Source: Brugia malayi (lineage: Eukaryota > Nematoda > Chromadorea > Rhabditida > Onchocercidae). From it: 64,000 nucleotides of DNA. Positions 1 to 15,330 of the stretch are shown in pieces (position 1 is the stretch's first letter; each line of letters starts with the position of its first letter). The stretch lies in NCBI RefSeq assembly GCF_000002995.4, contig NW_025062479.1, forward strand, positions 7,679,721 through 7,743,720, written 5' to 3'. The position numbers and the translations under genes are program-made. The notes under the pieces were generated by a model. That model saw nothing but the letters and a program-made list of their open reading frames with translations. It had not been told where the DNA came from and did not search any database.

Positions 1-5
1 TTCAG

Positions 6-2597
6 ACAAAATTAGCCAAGTATGGTGGACGTCAAATGGTGACGTTACTTACAGGTGATGGTGTGGGACCAGAGATGATCAACCATGTCAAGTATATTTT
101 TGGCCATGCTGATGTGAGCACAGAAATTAAAGCAGTCTAGTTTGTATTATCGTTTGCCCGCAGTTTCTTATGGTTTTAAATCCAAACTGTAACTGCGAAA
201 ATGATTTTTATAAAAGTTTGTTTGTTCACCAGAGAACATGAACAGTATATTTCATCACTTTATTCTTGTTTCTAGAATTACATAAAAGTACTTTGAAAAA
301 GTAGTCTTATATTTCATAACAGCATTGTTATTAGGTTCCGGTAGATTTTGAGGAAACGCCGTTAAGCTCAGATATGAGTCATTCGGATGCTGGTATGGAG
401 TATGCTTTGTTGTCGACTCGTCGAAATGGAGTAGCTTTAAAAGTTTATTTTTAATTTTATTCTCTTTGAGATATTTCCTGTATTTAATACTTCTGGTATA
501 CAAACAAGTTGTTTTGCAAAAAGAAAAAAAAAAGGGAAAATTTCTCCTAAATGGTGTTTCGTCTTCCTGGTGACATTTCTGATTAACTCATCATAAGCTT
601 GAGCTCGATTTTTGCAATCGTATTAGTTTGACCAGATAAAGAGCTTGGCACTATTTATTAGCCTCATGCAAACTCATAAATATTAAACTGAGTTTCTTTT
701 GATAGACAAGACAACAGACATAACACTAATAAAATTTTGCTTAGTAAAGCATAGAGAATTTGACTTTAAACTATCCAGTTTTGAACATTTATTAATGAGT
801 CTTTCAATAGACATAGTTTGATTAACATCAGTTTGTGAGCAGATTCTTTCTTTTTGGAGTTTCTTTACCTGATCAGTATAAATTTACGTATTTAAAAAAA
901 CAGCACAAGTTTTAATAATGCCTATTACAATAAATTATACAAAAAAGTTTTAGCAGTATTTATTTGGTACGGTGCTGAATGCTGTAGAATCATAATAATG
1001 ATGCTTATTGTTTCGCTAACTTAAACTAGAATTTTTTAAGGGCAATATTGAAACTAAATTTGATGTTCCACAGTTTAAATCAAGGAATGTTGAATTACGG
1101 CGGCGTTTGGATCTTTATGCTAATATTTTGCACTGTGTAAGCATACCTTCAATTCCATCACGACACAGTAATCTGGATATATTGGTCATCAGGTTAATTT
1201 GCTTTTTAGTACTCTAAATTCAGTTTAGAAGGTGATAACATTCAGTTCACAAAATAAGGATATTCTGCTCGTTTTCAAAAGATATTTTGTGTTGATCAAA
1301 TGTATTAATAGCGAGCAATAATTTGTTATTGTTGTTATTTATTTAAATAATAGAATATTTAGTGTTACGTTTTTCTGTTTGGGTTTTTAATTTTATTTCC
1401 AGAGAGAATGTGGAAGGTGAGTATTCAGGACTTGAACATGAGGCCAAAAAAGGAGTCGTTGAAAGTCTGAAGGTTTTTTTTTTTTTTTTCAGTCACCGAT
1501 TTCTGATAGTGATTTTGAATAGACTGAATTGGTAAAAGTTGTAGTTTTCAAAAACATTCCTAGCATACTTATTCTTCTGAGTTGTGTTTGGGAGCAGGAA
1601 AGTTTGTAGCTCACTATTTTCTTTTCAGTTCATTATTGTCTTTTTACATTAATTTACAGATTGTTACACGTGCGAATATTGAACGGATTGCCCGTTTTGC
1701 ATTCGAATATGCAGTAACTTTCAAAAGGAAGAAAGTTACAGCAATTCATAAAGCTAACATACAAAAACTTGCAGATGGCTTATTCTTGAGAGTAAGCATT
1801 CACACACTCTTTATGTTTCAGTTGCAAAGATCTGCCCAGTTCGTTCCTTGATAAATTATTTGGACGTAATTCACAGGATTTCTTAAAATTGTGCTGAATT
1901 CGTTAGGACGTACTGTTCTTTTTTTTTTTTTTTTTTATCCCTAATTTTCTAGGTGTGCAAGGAAATAGCCGAGAATGAATATCCACGATTGCAATTCGAA
2001 TCAATGATTATTGATAATGCATCGATGCAACTTGTTTCTCGCCCGCAGCAGTTTGACATTATACTTTTACCTAACCTCTACGGTAACATAATTTCGAACA
2101 TAGCTTGTGGCCTCATTGGTGGAGCGGGGTTAGTATCAGGTGTCAACATTGGTTCCAAGTATGCTGTTTTTGAAACGGTTTGTATTTTAGTTGACAGGAA
2201 TTTTTCTGCATTCTTATGTAATCCAATAATTGGAAATACGAAACAAGATAATTCTAGTTTTATTATTTTAAAAAATCACTTTTTTCAATATATTTCGAAT
2301 AATTTTAAAATCCTGAGATTCTCTCATGATTTTTTGTATGTAATTTTTAGGGAACCAGAGGCAGTGGCACTAAAATAGCTGGTAAAAATATTGCGAATCC
2401 AACTTCCTTTATTCGGGCTAGTGTAGATATGCTGAAATATTTGGGACTAGATAATTATGCAAATCTGATTAGTGATTCCTTGTTTATTGCACTCACAGAA
2501 CGACATATGCATACTGCTGATGTTGGAGGTAAGATTACTGCTTGAGGTTCTGAAATTAAAATTTTCATATCACTTGGTATTGGGATCAAAGATAGGT

Positions 2598-2651
<54 letters not shown>

Positions 2652-3262
2652 TAATCCTGTTTGATTTGATTTGCAAACGAATTAGAACTTCTACTTTTTC
2701 CGAAAATTATTTATAAAGCAATGAGCGAGTAAAATTATTGGCGTAACACTTACTGAGTGCTGAAAAGAAGTATCAGCAGTAATTTTTTTTTTTTGAATAT
2801 GAAGTTTCATTAAAAATAGTTTGTAATTACTTTTAGCGTAATTTTTGGTTACAGTTCTAAAATAATGTAATTGATTGTTTCGAACATTATTTCGCTTTAA
2901 GTCTATTGTGAGTTACATTTCATTTATTGTATATTTGTGAAGTAAATGAATTGTTAACATAAAATTACTACTAATGAATTATTACCAAAAAAAAACAAGA
3001 AATCCTACATTGTGTTGACTAGAGTAAATCATTGTCACACGCCGTTTTTATCTTTTGTAATTAACTTCTTATTCGTTCTTACTGAAATGGTCAAGTGAAT
3101 TGTTAAAAGTATTAAACTTAAAAAAGAGAAACTGAATTTCATGTTAATGAAATTATTCTGCTGTCTTGAAGAAGTTGTTTCATAGGTACGGCTAAGACGA
3201 GTGAAGTTGTGAATGCAACAATGGAAATAATGGATAAGCTAAGAGAAAATTATATTCAGTGA
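6..3262 (+). CDS. IDH3G: NAD-dependent isocitrate dehydrogenase, gamma-type regulatory subunit, mitochondrial (5' partial)
   Basis: This is a subunit of the mitochondrial NAD-linked isocitrate dehydrogenase (isocitrate to 2-oxoglutarate, TCA cycle). Eight exons join in phase: 6-113, 335-442, 1041-1192, 1403-1472, 1660-1791, 1953-2177, 2351-2528, 3186-3262 (stop TGA). The window opens with TTCAG, so 6 looks like a splice acceptor; the transit peptide and start codon lie to the left. The 349 visible residues cover nearly the whole mature chain. Visible family motifs are [11 protein letters not shown] near the start, [55 protein letters not shown] and a C-terminal HTADVGGTAKTSE. GNIET, SRPQQFD and HTADVGG match the gamma subunit better than the beta or catalytic alpha subunit; this is family knowledge, not a search. 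An AATAAA at 3455-3460 is a plausible poly(A) signal. Intron 7 carries an (AT)24 tract. Confidence 0.93.
2601..2648. repeat. (AT)24 dinucleotide microsatellite
   Basis: Uninterrupted alternating AT, 24 units, inside intron 7 of the isocitrate dehydrogenase gene. Open frames through it on both strands encode only alternating Tyr-Ile and are artefacts of the repeat. Confidence 0.97.
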
Positions 3263-6200
3263 ATATTTCAAATGATTGCAAATGAATATGTCTACTATGT
3301 CTACTATCTCCTTTAAAAGCAAATTCATTTAATTCCAGTTGTATGAGTTCTGTGCCTCCATTTTCGGGATAATCTTATTTATGAGAGCATTTTTGCACAA
3401 GATGTCTGCTGTCAACCAATCATGAGTATTGATGTTTTCTTAATTAGATAACTCAATAAAATTCTTTGTCTAGATTTCTGAATTAGTGAATCTTGGCCTG
3501 TGGGTTATTGGTTGCTTTACAGTTATCGCGATGTGTACCTTCTCTTAAAATTTCTTAACCGTGTATGTATAAAATTTTTTCATTTGCGAAATTTAAGGAA
3601 TACTTGCCGTGCACTTTATCTTGATTTCAGTGGTCTAAGATCATCGTTATTAATTCGATAAACTCTTTTGCTTAAATTTATTCTTAAACACTTGACCTAC
3701 TGTTTCAAAAATCTGTTCAAAATAATTGTGTGCAGTTTTGGCAGTGTGTTTCATTAGTGTTTGTCGGAACGGAGAGACTCACTTTGTTGCTTAACTAGTA
3801 ATAGCTACTGCTCATTATTTATTAGCGGTTCCATTTCGAATTCATACAAACACAAGCACCTTTTCCAGTAATTGCTTTGTGCCAACGTTGTTGATTCTGT
3901 GCTAAAGGCGACTTGCTTCCATTATTCAGTTTTTTGAGCTCCCATAAAATTAAAAAGTGTTATCCAATTCACTAAATCGAAAATTGGTGCTTGCATATAA
4001 ATAGCTTTAGTGTTACCATTGATGGTAGGTTACCTCCGTTTTTTCAAGTGCGACTGGATGTTTTGCGGTCAAGCTTATTCCGTTCTTATCACTCTTTCTG
4101 CAATAATTTTCAGGTGAGCTGTTTATGAACGCTGTCATACATTTAGTAAATTTTTATCGACAATTTCTTTTAATTTCTGCGAACTTCACTAAATCACTGT
4201 AGAAAGGATGGCAATATATAACTTAATATTTAGCTAAAGATATTCTGGCTCTAATCCATCTTATCCCACTACTTTTTTTCAGTGCAGATTAATAGGATTT
4301 ATCTGTGCATTGAACTGTTAATTTACTCATTAGTGGACATGCTGACGCATTTCTATATCCATTATTTTCTTATTTTTCAGAAAAAATTTCAGAAAAACTT
4401 GGCCCTCTTGTTATTATTTTCTTAACAATTTTAACAATTTTTATAAAAAATTCTACATTTTCTTTTTAAGATCTTGTTTTGCTAGTATAATCCATTGAAG
4501 ATATGATGCTCTGATGATATGTTTCTATAGAAATTTGGTTATTATGACGAGCAATATTTGAGTCAGTTTATCCTATTACTTGTTTAGTTTTCGTTTTCAG
4601 TTTCCTGAAGTAGAACATTAGTTGCATCTACTAATTTGAGACTGAAAGTTCCAGTTCATATGATTTTTGATTCATTTTGTATTATAAATGAATAAATGAT
4701 TTTTTTTTTTTTTTCATTTGCAGTTTTATAGTTTCAAAATGTACTCATCTATCCAGAGTTCTAGAAAACTAAATAAGCTTGCAGAGATTGGTGAGGCTTG
4801 GGATGTTTAGAAATACTGGCAACAGGCAGGATATGTTTACAATTGCAGTTATTGGAAGTAGTTTTTCGGTATGGGAAGAGGGAAACTACGTCATGTATAA
4901 TTTTAGCAATTGGTTCTGCCTGTCGCAGTTATTTATTTATGTTATAGATATCCCGATAGGTCTATTACTTATCTTTGTCTGTTTATCCTTGTTTCAGTAG
5001 CGTTTTGTTTATTCATTTTATTTGTTCATTCCAATAATTTACTTTTTATATCCGTAAATTGGCCTGAGTCGTATTTTGAGTCTCTAGCCTAAATTTATTG
5101 CTGAAAGGAGCCTTGAACCATATATATGATACAAGTGGGAAGTTACAGTCATTAAAATAGGAAGTTGTTTTAATTTCTAACGAAAGCAGTCGGTTCATCG
5201 GACTGTACTGTGCTCCATGATAATATGAAAAATTATAATGATAGTAACCGAATTGAATTCAATCACGAGGAATGGAGTGGTTTCTAGTGAAGTTTTAAGA
5301 AAATGTTCGGATACATATTATAGATCCATATATATATATATATTTGAAAATTTTCTCATCAACTAGCAATGACAATGGTATTTTTATGTGTTTTCAATTC
5401 AACTTTACTGTTTAAGCTTCGTCAATTTGAAATTATTTGTCTTTGATGAAATACGGAAATAAAGTAGGAATTCAGGATCATAGAAATTTAGGAACTAATT
5501 CTGAAGTATTATCGACAAAGAACAGAGGAGAAAGCGTTCTCCAAATATGCGAAACGTTTTTTGTATGATCACAACTGAAAACTTAGGAGTTGTTTCCAGT
5601 TGTGCTATTAATGATAGTATAGAGAAAAAAAGGAATTTGCAGGGCAAACTTTGCCAGAATTTCACTATGGGACGAGGAATTACGAAATAGCGAATGGTAA
5701 CTTTACAAGCATATTCCGTTTCTCGCATATACTGTTGAAATGCTCTCCAAAACGTTTACGATATGGCAGTTTTTCTGGGCAAAATTTTCGAAAAATCGAA
5801 AATTCCTTTTGAAAGTGTAAAGCTGATCTGCTCTGATGTTTTCTGCATCCTAAAAATATTTTCCAGGGAGAATTTGGCAATGTCTCAGTTATTTCCGTGG
5901 CATACCATATCACATGAGCAAACTCGTCATCTTGAACATCAACAACAACAACCAAAACATCACATAGTGTTGCGATCGACCAATCATTTCAAGAACTGTT
6001 ATTTCTCACCAATTCAATGTGTGCTTGTTGAAGAGCAATAACAAAATTATTTATAATCATTTTAAGAATTAGTGGTCGCTCTAACCAGTTGGTCGATTTG
6101 TCAATGTACTTGAAATTGTCCCATAAAAGAAACTGAAGCATCAACAGTACTTCTACAAAACTATGATCTTGACGTTTTTAAAAATTTGAGAAATTAAACT

Positions 6201-9200
6201 GTTCTGTTCTTCTTAATGCTGAAAACAAACTTCAAAAAAAAAATGGACATGATATTAATTAATGTGGCTAGTCTGCAAAAGATCACTACGGTCAAATGTC
6301 TTGAATAAGCTTAACTAAAGCTTAATAGCTTTGTAAAATTTATTCCACACGGTTTGTTCATTCAACATAATCATGAAGTTAGACTTGCTGTGGCTCCAAG
6401 TTCAAGTTACCTTTATGCCAATTTCTTAAGGAATTCTACATCAAGAACTGTATTTTCAACAATTTTCTTGGCTTCCAATAAAATTTATAGCTGAATAGCG
6501 TTAGCTTTCTTATCTCTTCAGTTTATTGTTGAAAATCCTTCAAAGATTTCAGAGGAAACAGAAATTTGAGATTTTATATAACCGCTTTTAAATTTGATGG
6601 CAGTATATTTTTAACAGTATTACATCTCTAGAAGGTATTAATAGTGATATATTGTTTGTTTTCTACACTGCTGCTTAGATTTTGAAAGAATTTTGATTTT
6701 CAAAGTTTTCGAAAAAGTTTTGGAAAGGCTTAACTCTTAGCTGGAAAACTAAAACTACCGAAACAAAATTGCAGAATTTAATTAAAATACTCTTAGCATT
6801 TTAAAAGATATAATACCACATTAGTTGAAGGAAAACGGATGAATGAAAAAATTGAATTGTCGACTGCACAAATCAATACGGAATTGTCGTGAGAGAACGA
6901 TTTTATTGATTTAAACAATGACCTCTCACTGGTATCTGTATGATTAGAGAACAAATAAAAAAAGTAGGAAACTTCATCTCGTCTCGAAATAGACATGTTT
7001 GGAGTAAATTATTATTTATGTTAGCAGTTTGGAGAAAAAACACTGCACTGTTTGTTAAAACTTTTCCGGCACAAAAGTTTTTAACTTTGGATTTTACTCA
7101 AATGTGCTGGTCTTAACACCAATCAAATTTATTTTGGTTGCTAAATCCAAATAGTGTGATATAGATGCCAAGATTCACATTTCAATCCACTCTATTTATG
7201 CTCTAAGAGAATCAGAGCAATTTTAACTAATTAGGATTCTATCATAATATACTGGAAATCTCGAATTTTGTATTTCGCCATTGACGGATACATTATAGTG
7301 TTGGATTCTACTAGTATATGAAAAAGATTCTAATTAATAGAATTGAGTCGGTCTCCTGAATTGCAGCATAAAGGTTTTAAGCATATTTAAACATTTAAGT
7401 AACAAAAGCCCACTACATTCACTGCTTAGAATAGCTATCTCTCTGATACCTATTCTATTCTTAATCAAAACTATTAAAATGTTTAATGTTTCCTAAAAAT
7501 GTTTGTTAATTCCTCATTTTTTTTGTGTTTCTCAATTTTATGACTTGCACTGTTGTTTAAGAACACATAAAATGTAATACATAGTGAAAATTTGCTTTTT
7601 AATTTCTCATTTAGAAAAAACTACGTGAAAATTTATATTATACTTTACTGAACTTTTGTGTAACTAATGCTGGATGCGTAATTAAATCTGAAAGAGAACT
7701 TATATTTTATTCTGATGATTTGATAAAGTCATTTTCTCAACCATATTAAGTTAGGTGTCATATATCTAATTTATTATTCCATTTATTACTTTTTTCTAAT
7801 GAATCCTTAATGTAACTAGTCTCTCCTGTTTCATTTTCCTATTTTCCGCTAGTTAACTACATCAGAAAAATCAACAAATTTATTTTTTTTTAAAAAAACT
7901 TCTGAAATAAAATTTAATTTGCTGAAGTTGATTTTCTAATTACTAATATATCCATTAGGGATAATTCCGTTTCAGCGGATCTTTCAATATAGAACAAGTT
8001 GATTGCATGTTATTTATAAGAATACGCGAGCAGCCTCCTGAAATGTATGAAAGTAAGATCTTTCATTAGTTCAAATGATAATTAAGATGCTAGTAACTGA
8101 AGGAGTTTAGTTTCCTCATAGCGTTCCTTCTGCCAATCTGGAACTACTGATTGTACTTGGTCTTAGTTACCCCCTCCTGCGGTAAAGATAGATTTTTGAG
8201 TAAAATTTTCACAAAGATTATTTAATATCTTTATTTTCTTTTACTGAATTTAAGATGTGTAAAAAATGCTGCTAAATGTGATGGAAGATTTCTCGCATCC
8301 CTCATCTTACTTTTTCTGTGATTGAAAACATATTCATAACATTGTCAAACAGAAAGGGAAACAAAATTTTAACAATGTTCACTTTTGAGGCTTAACCAAA
8401 GAGAGCTGTCTGAATGTTCCGAAATTTGTTGCAGGCAAAATAATTATTCCTTTCCGCTTCGTTGTTCGCTAGTTTTTATTTTTATTTTTTCATTTTTTAT
8501 CAATGCCAGTTATAGTGTAAGCATATGACGTTATTCGACACATTGGTCTATACATCCATTTGTCACCTAATTCATCTATCGTCCACACACATCTTTCCTC
8601 CTAAGCTGATCAAAAAATAACCCTACTTTTTCTTTAAATTTGTATTTACTGCACGGGAAAAAAAACGTCGTACCAACGAAACGTTCCCATTGGAAACATT
8701 TTCTGCGTTTCTTCATTATTGTCCTAATGCGCTTTGCAAATAATGACTTTTAAGTTATACTGCATGGGAAACTGCAACAATTATGAAGTTTGGTGTTTTT
8801 CACTTTCTAGCATTGTAGCTGCTCTTTTATTTCCAAAAAAGTATTTTGAAAAGTAAAATTAATGCCCTAAATTCCGTCCTTTATTACTCTAAAATAGATC
8901 AAATTTAACTTTTCCGATGTCATAGTTGGTCACTTTTTTAGCGTGCATTTTTCCATTTTAACGATACACGAAATTTCATCTGCTTACTGTCTTGATGAAT
9001 TGCAATAGTTTTTAAACCTATTTCATAACATTTCTAAATAGATTATTCTTACAATCAGATATTGTTAGTATTCATATCGAAAGTTTAAGAAAAGTTATTG
9101 ATAGTTACTAGTTATTGATAGTGCATTAGATGAAGCTCAGTCTAGGAATCATTTTTGAAAAACATCTGGTGAAAAATAGTCCTTTTTAAAGCCCTGGAAT

Positions 9201-12200
9201 ATAAACAGAACAAAAACAAAAACAGCACCAATGTGAGTAGAGTAGAACCGAAAGTTTCTGTTGATAACGAAAAAATAACAATTGGTTTGCATTGTCAATG
9301 CTTCCAAATTTAGCCTTTGAAAACATCAGATTTGATATGTTCACATTTGTTATTAAAAATGAGAGTTGGAAATGAAAAAACAGGTAGCAATTATTATTAC
9401 TAAAGCACATAAAATGATCTACCACAAATTCAGAAAATGTCTCCAGTTGATTTTACAATTCAACTGGCAAGTAGAACAGAAGTGAAGGACAATAACTGGT
9501 TGTTGGATTCGTAAAGTTTTCCAAAAATATTAGTTTATCCAGTTTTGGACCAAATTTTACCAGACTGCACACATATATCTATATGCTGATGTTTTCCACC
9601 GTCTGTAATCATATCTTGGGCAGGTTGTGCAACTATTTTTTTACAGTAAACCATTCCATTTTATTTTTAAATCTATTAGCGTCATCAAAATTTCATTTTC
9701 GACTAAATTTAAAATGCAATTTAACCTCTCTCCCTGATTTACACATTACACTCAAGTCACTTCCTCAATTTTCATACCGTTTGCTCGCCTTTTAAATCTT
9801 CGTTACTGCTTGTCACTGTACTCAATAAATGAACTGCGATACAACTTTGGCAAATAACTTTTCTGTCATGTTCTCAATCAGTTTTTGAAGGAAAAAGCGG
9901 AAATTTGGCACTTCCACGCTCATACATCATGTGTTTGAATTCCTCATTTTTCACTTCACAAATTTAGATTTGATTAACTGATATCTTTCAGACTGTTTCA
10001 ATGTATCTCCCTGAAATACTTTCCAATGTTGTCTCTTAAACAACTATGTTTGTTTAAATTCCAAAAGTTTATTTTCACATAATGTGAAGAAAATGATATG
10101 ACTACAAACTTAAACAAACACTAAGCGAGCATTATTTCATCGTTAACCCACCAACAACTTTAATTCCTTCTGAGCAAAATAAAAGCTTAATCTTAATAAA
10201 AAGCTGAAATTTTTTCCAAAAATTAATTTTCGATTGTGTGCATTTTTTGTAAAGTTAGCAAATTTAAATTACGTTCCTGAGTTTACAATCTTCTGATAAT
10301 AAACGTAAAATTAAGGTATAAGTTTGGGATTTGTTCATAATTTTTTTATTTTTCTGGAAAAAAAATTGAAGCTAACTGCAAATGCACAAATTTCTTTTCA
10401 TCAATAATTTATATACATAAAATTAGAATATCTCCTGTTTATGCACTTGTCTCAAATATTCTCTTTTTCTCACTTCCGTTATTTTTCAATAAGTAAAAAA
10501 ATAGTTAAAGTGGCTGTGTAAGTGAAAGTTATGTTAATTGGTAAAAAATCACGATGTAACTCATGATACGATGTAAAGTTATCACATTAAATTTAAATAA
10601 CTTTTTTGAGTTTATAATCTTTCAGGTAACAAATGCAATCTTCAAATAATTTCGTTAAAAAATGTAAATTTAAAAAAAAAAAAAAAAGAATTTTTGCACT
10701 AAAAAAATTTTTATAAAGTAAAACACATTAGGAAAAATACGATAAACATGTTGTCGCATATGTTTATTTTGTAAATTGTAAATTCACTAACTAATAAAGT
10801 GAATTAATGACTTTGACTTTTAACTTTTAATATCCATACATGACTGCTTTTACCTATTTATTAACTTAAAGAATTATTTTAAGAAAACATTCTGAAATCA
10901 AATTTTCAATTTTTGTTGGTTTCTGAAAACATATTTATCTTTTATATTTATTAATTTAGTGCATGAGTGGTTCATTTGTGCACAATTCCTAAGCAAGTTA
11001 AACATTAGATTTGTTTCGTCGTTATGCCTTATAAAGAAGAATCAATTTGCTCTGCGATGATTTTGAATATAATTTGATTTTCTATTATGAAACGCAATGA
11101 TTTTTAATACATCACATGCTCATAAAGTTGAATGAATCATCATTAATGAAGGCTTATAATAATAGCTAATATTAAAAATAGAACTTACCAATACTTTCTA
11201 AACTGCGTTGAGCAAAATGAAAAATGAAGTAATATGAGCTCATTTTTCCTATTTCTTCACTTTTTACTCCTTCTAGTGTTGAAGTATTCGTAATTAATTT
11301 TAGAAACTTTGCGGAAATAAAAAGCGAATTTATTTTTCATATATGACACTACTAATACTGTTGGGCAGAAAAAGCGAAAAAATGCATTTGTTGCCTAGCA
11401 TGATTAATCTTGCAAATAATCCTCATTGATCCTTTTACTTCCAAGTATCAAAGTAATGCTTGGTCAGGTATAAAGTTATTATACATCAATGAATTTAGGA
11501 TGAGATCTTGCAAATCCATAAATTTTTCATTTCCAAGTGAAGAGCGTGATCAAATCCTTGGTATAGTCATATTTTTAGTAAAATGTGACAACGCGAAACT
11601 ACGTCAACGTATTCTTGCTAAATGAAATACTTGAAGTATAAGGACCTGAATATCTAGTCTTTTTTCTTTGCTTTTTTTAAATTAAATACGAAGTAAAATG
11701 AGTTAAAACAATCGTTTTTTCGGCCTTATATAAAACTTCAACAATTAAATGTAATCACAAAAACAGGAATAAATTTTCTATGAAAATCTATGTGAAAAGC
11801 AACATATTTTCCAGCGTACGCAGCAATCATCTTAACAAAATCCTTTAATTCATTTATTTTCAAGTACATATTTATACAATATAAATCCATATAGTCGTAA
11901 AAAGAGCACCGTTCAATCTAAAAAATCTAAATGGCAGAAGCGTAATATCAGGTATAGAATTAATTTTTTTATCGCTAATTTATAAAAACGAACGAATTCG
12001 TATATCCATGGCATGAAAGGAAGAATGTTATGAAAATATGAAAAGCCTATAGACTAATTTCTTGGCAAATTTGTCCTTAATTTTCTTTCGTTTTTTCTTT
12101 GAAAAAAGCTGGGCTATGAATGATGTTGTACAATAGTTAATCTTAATATCACCATTTTTCTATCCATAACGAATTTAACCATTTTTAAAATACTTTCAGC

Positions 12201-15200
12201 TAACTATTTGTAATCATTTTCTGTTTTTATGCAAGAAGGTTTGAATTTTTAATTCCACAGCTGCTCTTTAAAATTTTTCCATATTTTTTAAACAATTATT
12301 GTAACAACGAACAACGAAGAAAAAATTATCGAGACTAATTTGAGTCAGAAGAAGCTAAAAATGAAAGTGGGAGTAAATAGTGACAAATAAGAAGCCTGGT
12401 GCTTTAGAGCCTCATCCTATATTATCGAAACTCTCTCCAGTTTCTTCTAAGTTTTAAAATTTGAAAAACTTCGTTTTTCATTTTTCTTTTCTGAATTATT
12501 TATTCGTATATTCAGTAATTATACGTTCATTTAAAGCATACAAATTTAATCAAATCACTACATAAATCGTCATGCATTGATTTAACAAAACTTTTTCCTG
12601 TTAATTGTTTACGACAATTTTCAAGTTAGTGTCATCAATTCAAAATTTTATGGTTGGAGTTTTGTAGAAAAATTGTCATAATTTATATTCAAACCTTCAT
12701 ATTATTCAGGCTGAAATATTCACCTTATAAGATTTTTTTGCTGTAAATTATTGAAGCTTTGCATTCTAATTAACTTCGTGTTCTCAAATTTAAAAAACGC
12801 GACAAAAAGTTACTGACATGAATATATCACTGGAGATGAAATGCTTTACATGGATTTGAAAACTTAGCATAATATGTTTTAGTTTTATGTTTCAACAAAT
12901 ACGAAGACATTTGATGCTGTTGAATAAACCTAAAATTTTAGTAGTTGGAATCATTGCTAACTGTAATGAAGAAGTCGAAAAAGTAATTGTAGAACTGTTA
13001 TATTAATAATCGTTATAATTTATATGTTTTTTAGTCTTACCATATGTCGTTTTTCTATAAATTTGCTTTAAATGGATTGCTTCACTCTCTGTTAATAATT
13101 ATCAACTGTCGTTTTTGAACTACTTATTTCTTATTTTTCAGCTTTACAATCTTTTTCCGATTCAGTTCATTTCAGAAAAAAGTTACTATTATTTGCAAAA
13201 AATTGGATAGTATAATTTCGACCAGACAGATTTAAAAGCATGCAATAAGCTGCGCATAAAATTATACGTTTTTGAAATGATTTGAATGATAAATAGAATG
13301 CAATTTTGATTACTAAAAGAATTGAAGCATTTAATTAAAAGGCTTTAAATACAAACGCTGATGGTTGTCGTCACTTCTTCCTAATTTGAGAATATTGAAA
13401 ATGCTACATTACAGAATGTAACACTCAATTTTCTGTTTTATTTCACTTGCATCTTAATACATCATCGCATAATAGCATGAAAATTTTTTAAGAGCACTCA
13501 AGATAATTAAGTATACCATGTTCGGAAAAGCACCTGGTCGAATCATTGATTCTTTGAAGTATTGAACTATTAAACATCACATCAAGCAAATATCACATTA
13601 TGCAGCTCTTGATCTAGCACTAATTCAATAAGGAAGTTTTCTGTGACAATTTATTCATTTCTTCTCAATTTTAAGAGCGTAGAGAGAGCAATATAAATCG
13701 ACTGCCCATTTATTTTTGAACAATATGTTCATAAGAATTACTGTTGAATTTTCACTTATTAATTTACTAATAATTATGTTATGCAAACAAAACAATCTAG
13801 TGTGATATAAAATCCAAGAAAGCTTAAAATTGGAAAGAGTGCTGCGCTGACCAATGAAATATCATTTTCCCCAATTTGTTTCTACATTCTAGGCTTTCAT
13901 TAGTTTCCAGGAAAGGAGAATATTTGTAGGTCGCAGTTCCAACAAGAAAATAAGTCGGTTTAATACTGATCCTTACAGAAAATCATTCTGAAATACTCAG
14001 CTTTCATTTATCCATTATCTGAGAAATACTGAAGAATTTGTTTAATAATAAAAGATGACGATAAACGAACACTGATTATAAATTGTCCTGTTTAATCTAT
14101 TTTATAAAAGTCGACTTGAACAAAAAAAATTTTTTTTTGTTATTTAAATCAATCAATCTTGATGCTATTAATAACGTTGCTTTTTTATACGAATAACGAT
14201 TTATGTCGTAAAAACTGGTAATAATATTTATGAGTTTTTTGGGTTAGCGGTAAAAATTTTCGCACTATTTATTACAATGTGAAATCTCTCACAGTTGGTC
14301 TCGAGAGATAAATCAATCTTTTATAGCAATGCTATTCTCAAAGAGTTCACTCCATCTATTGTGTTATGTAAATTTACTATCTCTTGTTCTATTAATTTGA
14401 TGGATATCGTCAAACTTTTACGTCAGAAACGTTTCTTTTTCCATCTCTCTTTTTGTCTATTTCCTTCGAATTTTTTTTTAACTTAAGCTTGTTGCAACTA
14501 TAAACATATGTGATGAATAGCTTTTCGTCTTCTGATATTTTATGTAATAAATCGATAGTCAGTAGAAGGAAATCTTTCTCAACCTTTGAAATGTTGCTAC
14601 ATGACTAGAATGCAAAATATCATTGCTGATTTGTATTTATTTAAAATAATGATGATATAGATTAATTCCGTAATAAGCTTTAAATTGGGAGCAAATTTCT
14701 TCTTAGTTCGCTTTATTACATAAAATGGAGCTGTTCGAAGAGTAATTGATTATAGGCAGCATAGTACGTACTGTTGCTAGTAAGTTTTTTGAGAAGTTAC
14801 ACTACATATTTGCGAAATTGATAGAAAGGAACTTTCGAAAGATTGCATTAGACAAGCGTCAAAATAGGATGATAGTAGATGAGCAACAAAGCCAATGAGT
14901 TCAATGTTTAAGCAAAAACCAATTGACAAAAGTTCATTCTGCTGTTACACAACTGTTCAGCACGTCTCAATACAACCAATGAACTACAAGTCAGTACTTG
15001 CTGTCACTTGACCTTTGTGCTAATCCCAAAGTCTTTTCCAATAATGTATGTGAATTTTCGTATCTCACAGTTCGGTTACCTTTACGTTCTTCCACTTTCT
15101 ATCTTACAATACAAATGCGTTCTAAACTCAATAATTGTGAGCAAAAAACAGGCCTAGATCATTAGAAAATATTCATAACTTTGATTTTTTTGTTCTTAAT

Positions 15201-15330
15201 CGTAATGTTTATAGTCGTTCATTCTGTCTTTAGGAATCATTATCAATTTTTTAAGCTGATGTCTAATTTAATTTAAGCATGGCTTGGGTTTTTTATTTTA
15301 TTTTTCTGATTTTATTGCACACTTTTTTAG
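3263..15330. other. 12 kb intergenic stretch without a supported gene
   Basis: The first few hundred bases should be the 3' UTR of the isocitrate dehydrogenase gene. The rest is AT-rich with stops in all frames. One spot could be a trans-spliced first exon: a strong polypyrimidine acceptor ending CATTTGCAG at 4723, then ATG at 4739, an open stretch beginning MYSSIQSSRKL, and GTGAGG at 4791. I found no phase-matched next exon, so it is not called. The rest may hold upstream regulatory DNA of the GPCR gene or very short exons I cannot recognise. Confidence 0.6.

Noticed and set aside
2455..2676. Open frames on both strands with runs of Tyr-Ile.
   Set aside because: Translation of the (AT)24 microsatellite.
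5680..6041. Overlapping open frames on both strands and a GEFGNVSV stretch recalling a kinase glycine loop.
   Set aside because: No other kinase motif follows in frame, the Gln-rich part is a CAA repeat, and no splice-linked exon exists.
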